Positions 6,071-7,206 of a DNA stretch of 7,206 nt are shown piece after piece. Position 1 is the stretch's first letter; each line of letters begins with the position of its first letter. The translations under genes and the position numbers were made by a program. The notes under the pieces are model-generated. The model saw only the letters and a list, made by a program, of their open reading frames with translations, searched no databases and was not told where the DNA came from. The DNA is from Devosia sp. (GTDB lineage Bacteria > Pseudomonadota > Alphaproteobacteria > Rhizobiales > Devosiaceae), in the NCBI GenBank assembly GCA_011322005.1, contig DROE01000059.1:1-7206 (forward strand). Direction: 5' to 3'.

Positions 6071-7206
6071 TTGGCGCATATTATTTCCTCAATTACCGGC
6101 GATGCAGCGCTCACCTTCGATGATGTTCTGCTCCAGCCCGCAGCTTCAGACGTGCTGCCCACTGATGTCGATATCCGTTCGTTTGTTACCAAGGACATTG
6201 CGCTCAATCTGCCCATCCTCTCTTCCGCCATGGATACGGTCACCGAAGCCAATATGGCCATTGCCATGGCCCAGGCCGGCGGGCTAGGGGTTATTCACCG
6301 CAATCTTTCCCCCGAGGAACAGGCCAAGCACGTGCGCCAGGTCAAGAGTTTTGAGAGCGGCATGGTGGTCAACCCCATCACCATCGGACCCGATGCAACG
6401 CTCGCCGATGCCCATACCCTGATGGAGAAACACAAGATTTCCGGCATCCCCGTTGTTGACAATGGCGGCACCGGCGGCCGCGCTAAAGGCATTCTCGTCG
6501 GCATGCTCACCAACCGCGATGTGCGTTTTGCCTCCAACCCCGCCCAGCCGGTTTCCGAACTTATGACCCACGAAAACCTCATCACGGTTAAGGAGGGGGT
6601 TTCCCAGGACGATGCCAAGCGCCTGCTTCACGCTCACCGGATTGAAAAGCTGCTGGTGGTTGATGAGCAAGGCCATTGCATCGGGCTCATCACCGTAAAG
6701 GACATGGAAAAGGCCACCACTCACCCCGACGCCATCAAGGACGAACAGGGGCGCTTGCGTGTCGCCGCCGCTTCAACCGTGGGAGACAGGGGCTTTGAGC
6801 GCTCCATGGCCCTGATTGACGCCGGGGTGGATTTGCTGGTTGTCGATACCGCCCACGGCCACTCGGTGCACGTCTCGGACGCGGTCGCCAAAATCAAGAA
6901 ACAATCCAACTCCACCCGCATTGTTGCTGGAAATGTAGCCACCGCAGAGGCCACCCGAGCGCTGATTGGCGCCGGAGCCGACGCCATCAAGGTCGGCATC
7001 GGGCCCGGTTCCATCTGCACCACCCGTATTGTTGCCGGCGTCGGGGTGCCCCAACTCGCCGCAATCATGGCCTGCGCCGAAGAAGCCGACAGGGATGGTA
7101 TTCCGCTCATTGCCGATGGCGGAATCAAGTTCTCAGGAGATTTGGCTAAAGCATTGGCGGGCGGAGCTTCCTGCGCCATGGTTGGCTCCATGCTTGCAGG
7201 CACCGA
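6071..7206 (+). CDS. guaB: IMP dehydrogenase, 3' end beyond the window
   Basis: GuaB oxidises IMP to XMP with NAD+, the committed step of guanine nucleotide synthesis, in the cytoplasm. The 378 visible codons of an expected ~490-500 start at TTG and read ITGDAALTFDDVLLQPAAS, the typical IMPDH N-terminus, then LSSAMDTVTE and GGLGVIHRNL. Two CBS domains interrupt the TIM barrel, roughly residues 99-157 (VVNPITI to TNRDV) and 160-215 (PVSELMT to VKDMEKA). They are the usual site for adenine/guanine nucleotide control. The barrel resumes with VDTAHGHS, IVAGNVAT, and GIGPGSICTTR carrying catalytic C316, then IADGGIKFSGD. The mobile flap and C-terminal part lie past position 7206. Reading is intact throughout. 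Confidence 0.97.
   Translation, partial: MAHIISSITGDAALTFDDVLLQPAASDVLPTDVDIRSFVTKDIALNLPILSSAMDTVTEANMAIAMAQAGGLGVIHRNLSPEEQAKHVRQVKSFESGMVVNPITIGPDATLADAHTLMEKHKISGIPVVDNGGTGGRAKGILVGMLTNRDVRFASNPAQPVSELMTHENLITVKEGVSQDDAKRLLHAHRIEKLLVVDEQGHCIGLITVKDMEKATTHPDAIKDEQGRLRVAAASTVGDRGFERSMALIDAGVDLLVVDTAHGHSVHVSDAVAKIKKQSNSTRIVAGNVATAEATRALIGAGADAIKVGIGPGSICTTRIVAGVGVPQLAAIMACAEEADRDGIPLIADGGIKFSGDLAKALAGGASCAMVGSMLAGT

Noticed and set aside
6284..7203. Long minus-strand frames opposite guaB (146 and 160 codons)
   Set aside because: The plus strand encodes unbroken IMP dehydrogenase with all motifs; the antisense frames are codon-bias shadows.
1..7206. CRISPR array, phage-defence or toxin-antitoxin module
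   Set aside because: No spaced repeat series and no proteins of such families were found on either strand.

Overview
The window looks like a chromosomal segment from an alphaproteobacterium, most likely of the Hyphomicrobiales (Rhizobiales). The evidence is the protein style (FucU-like mutarotase paired with a GIFVAD-type ribokinase), the gene order Ppx/GppA - rlmE - guaB, and a CTTGAC/CTATAT-like tRNA promoter. Genus cannot be assigned from the sequence alone. The right half is conserved housekeeping; the left half looks like sugar metabolism plus an amino-acid enzyme; a short tRNA/IS junction separates them.

Left (1-2733, all +): the 3' part of a FucU/RbsD-type sugar mutarotase gene, truncated by the window edge, is followed 15 nt later by a PfkB-family ribokinase-like sugar kinase. 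These two probably close a sugar-uptake operon whose transporter genes would lie upstream. After a 111-nt gap comes a complete tryptophan synthase beta-type gene (trpB-like) with no trpA beside it, ended by a strong Rho-independent terminator at 2701-2733.

Middle (2734-3848): about 300 bp with no recognisable gene, then a degraded 3' fragment of an IS3-family transposase on the minus strand (3040-3462), then a minus-strand tRNA-Gln(CUG) gene (3525-3598) with encoded CCA and a plausible promoter, then the leader of the next gene. The IS fragment lies directly past the 3' end of the tRNA, a common site for mobile DNA to accumulate.

Right (3849-7206, all +): a short Ppx/GppA phosphatase with a basic N-terminal extension (GTG start), overlapping by 8 nt the rlmE 23S rRNA 2'-O-methyltransferase gene (TTG start). 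After a 301-nt non-coding leader comes guaB (IMP dehydrogenase, TTG start), which runs off the window end. The group is thematically linked: guaB feeds GTP and hence (p)ppGpp synthesis, Ppx/GppA enzymes act on polyphosphate or pppGpp, and RlmE matures the large ribosomal subunit. That link is inference from family knowledge.

I see no CRISPR array, no toxin/antitoxin or phage-defence module and no clear new system. The most interesting points are the orphan divergent TrpB, the sugar-site substitution in the ribokinase, the tRNA-adjacent IS remnant, and three successive non-ATG starts.
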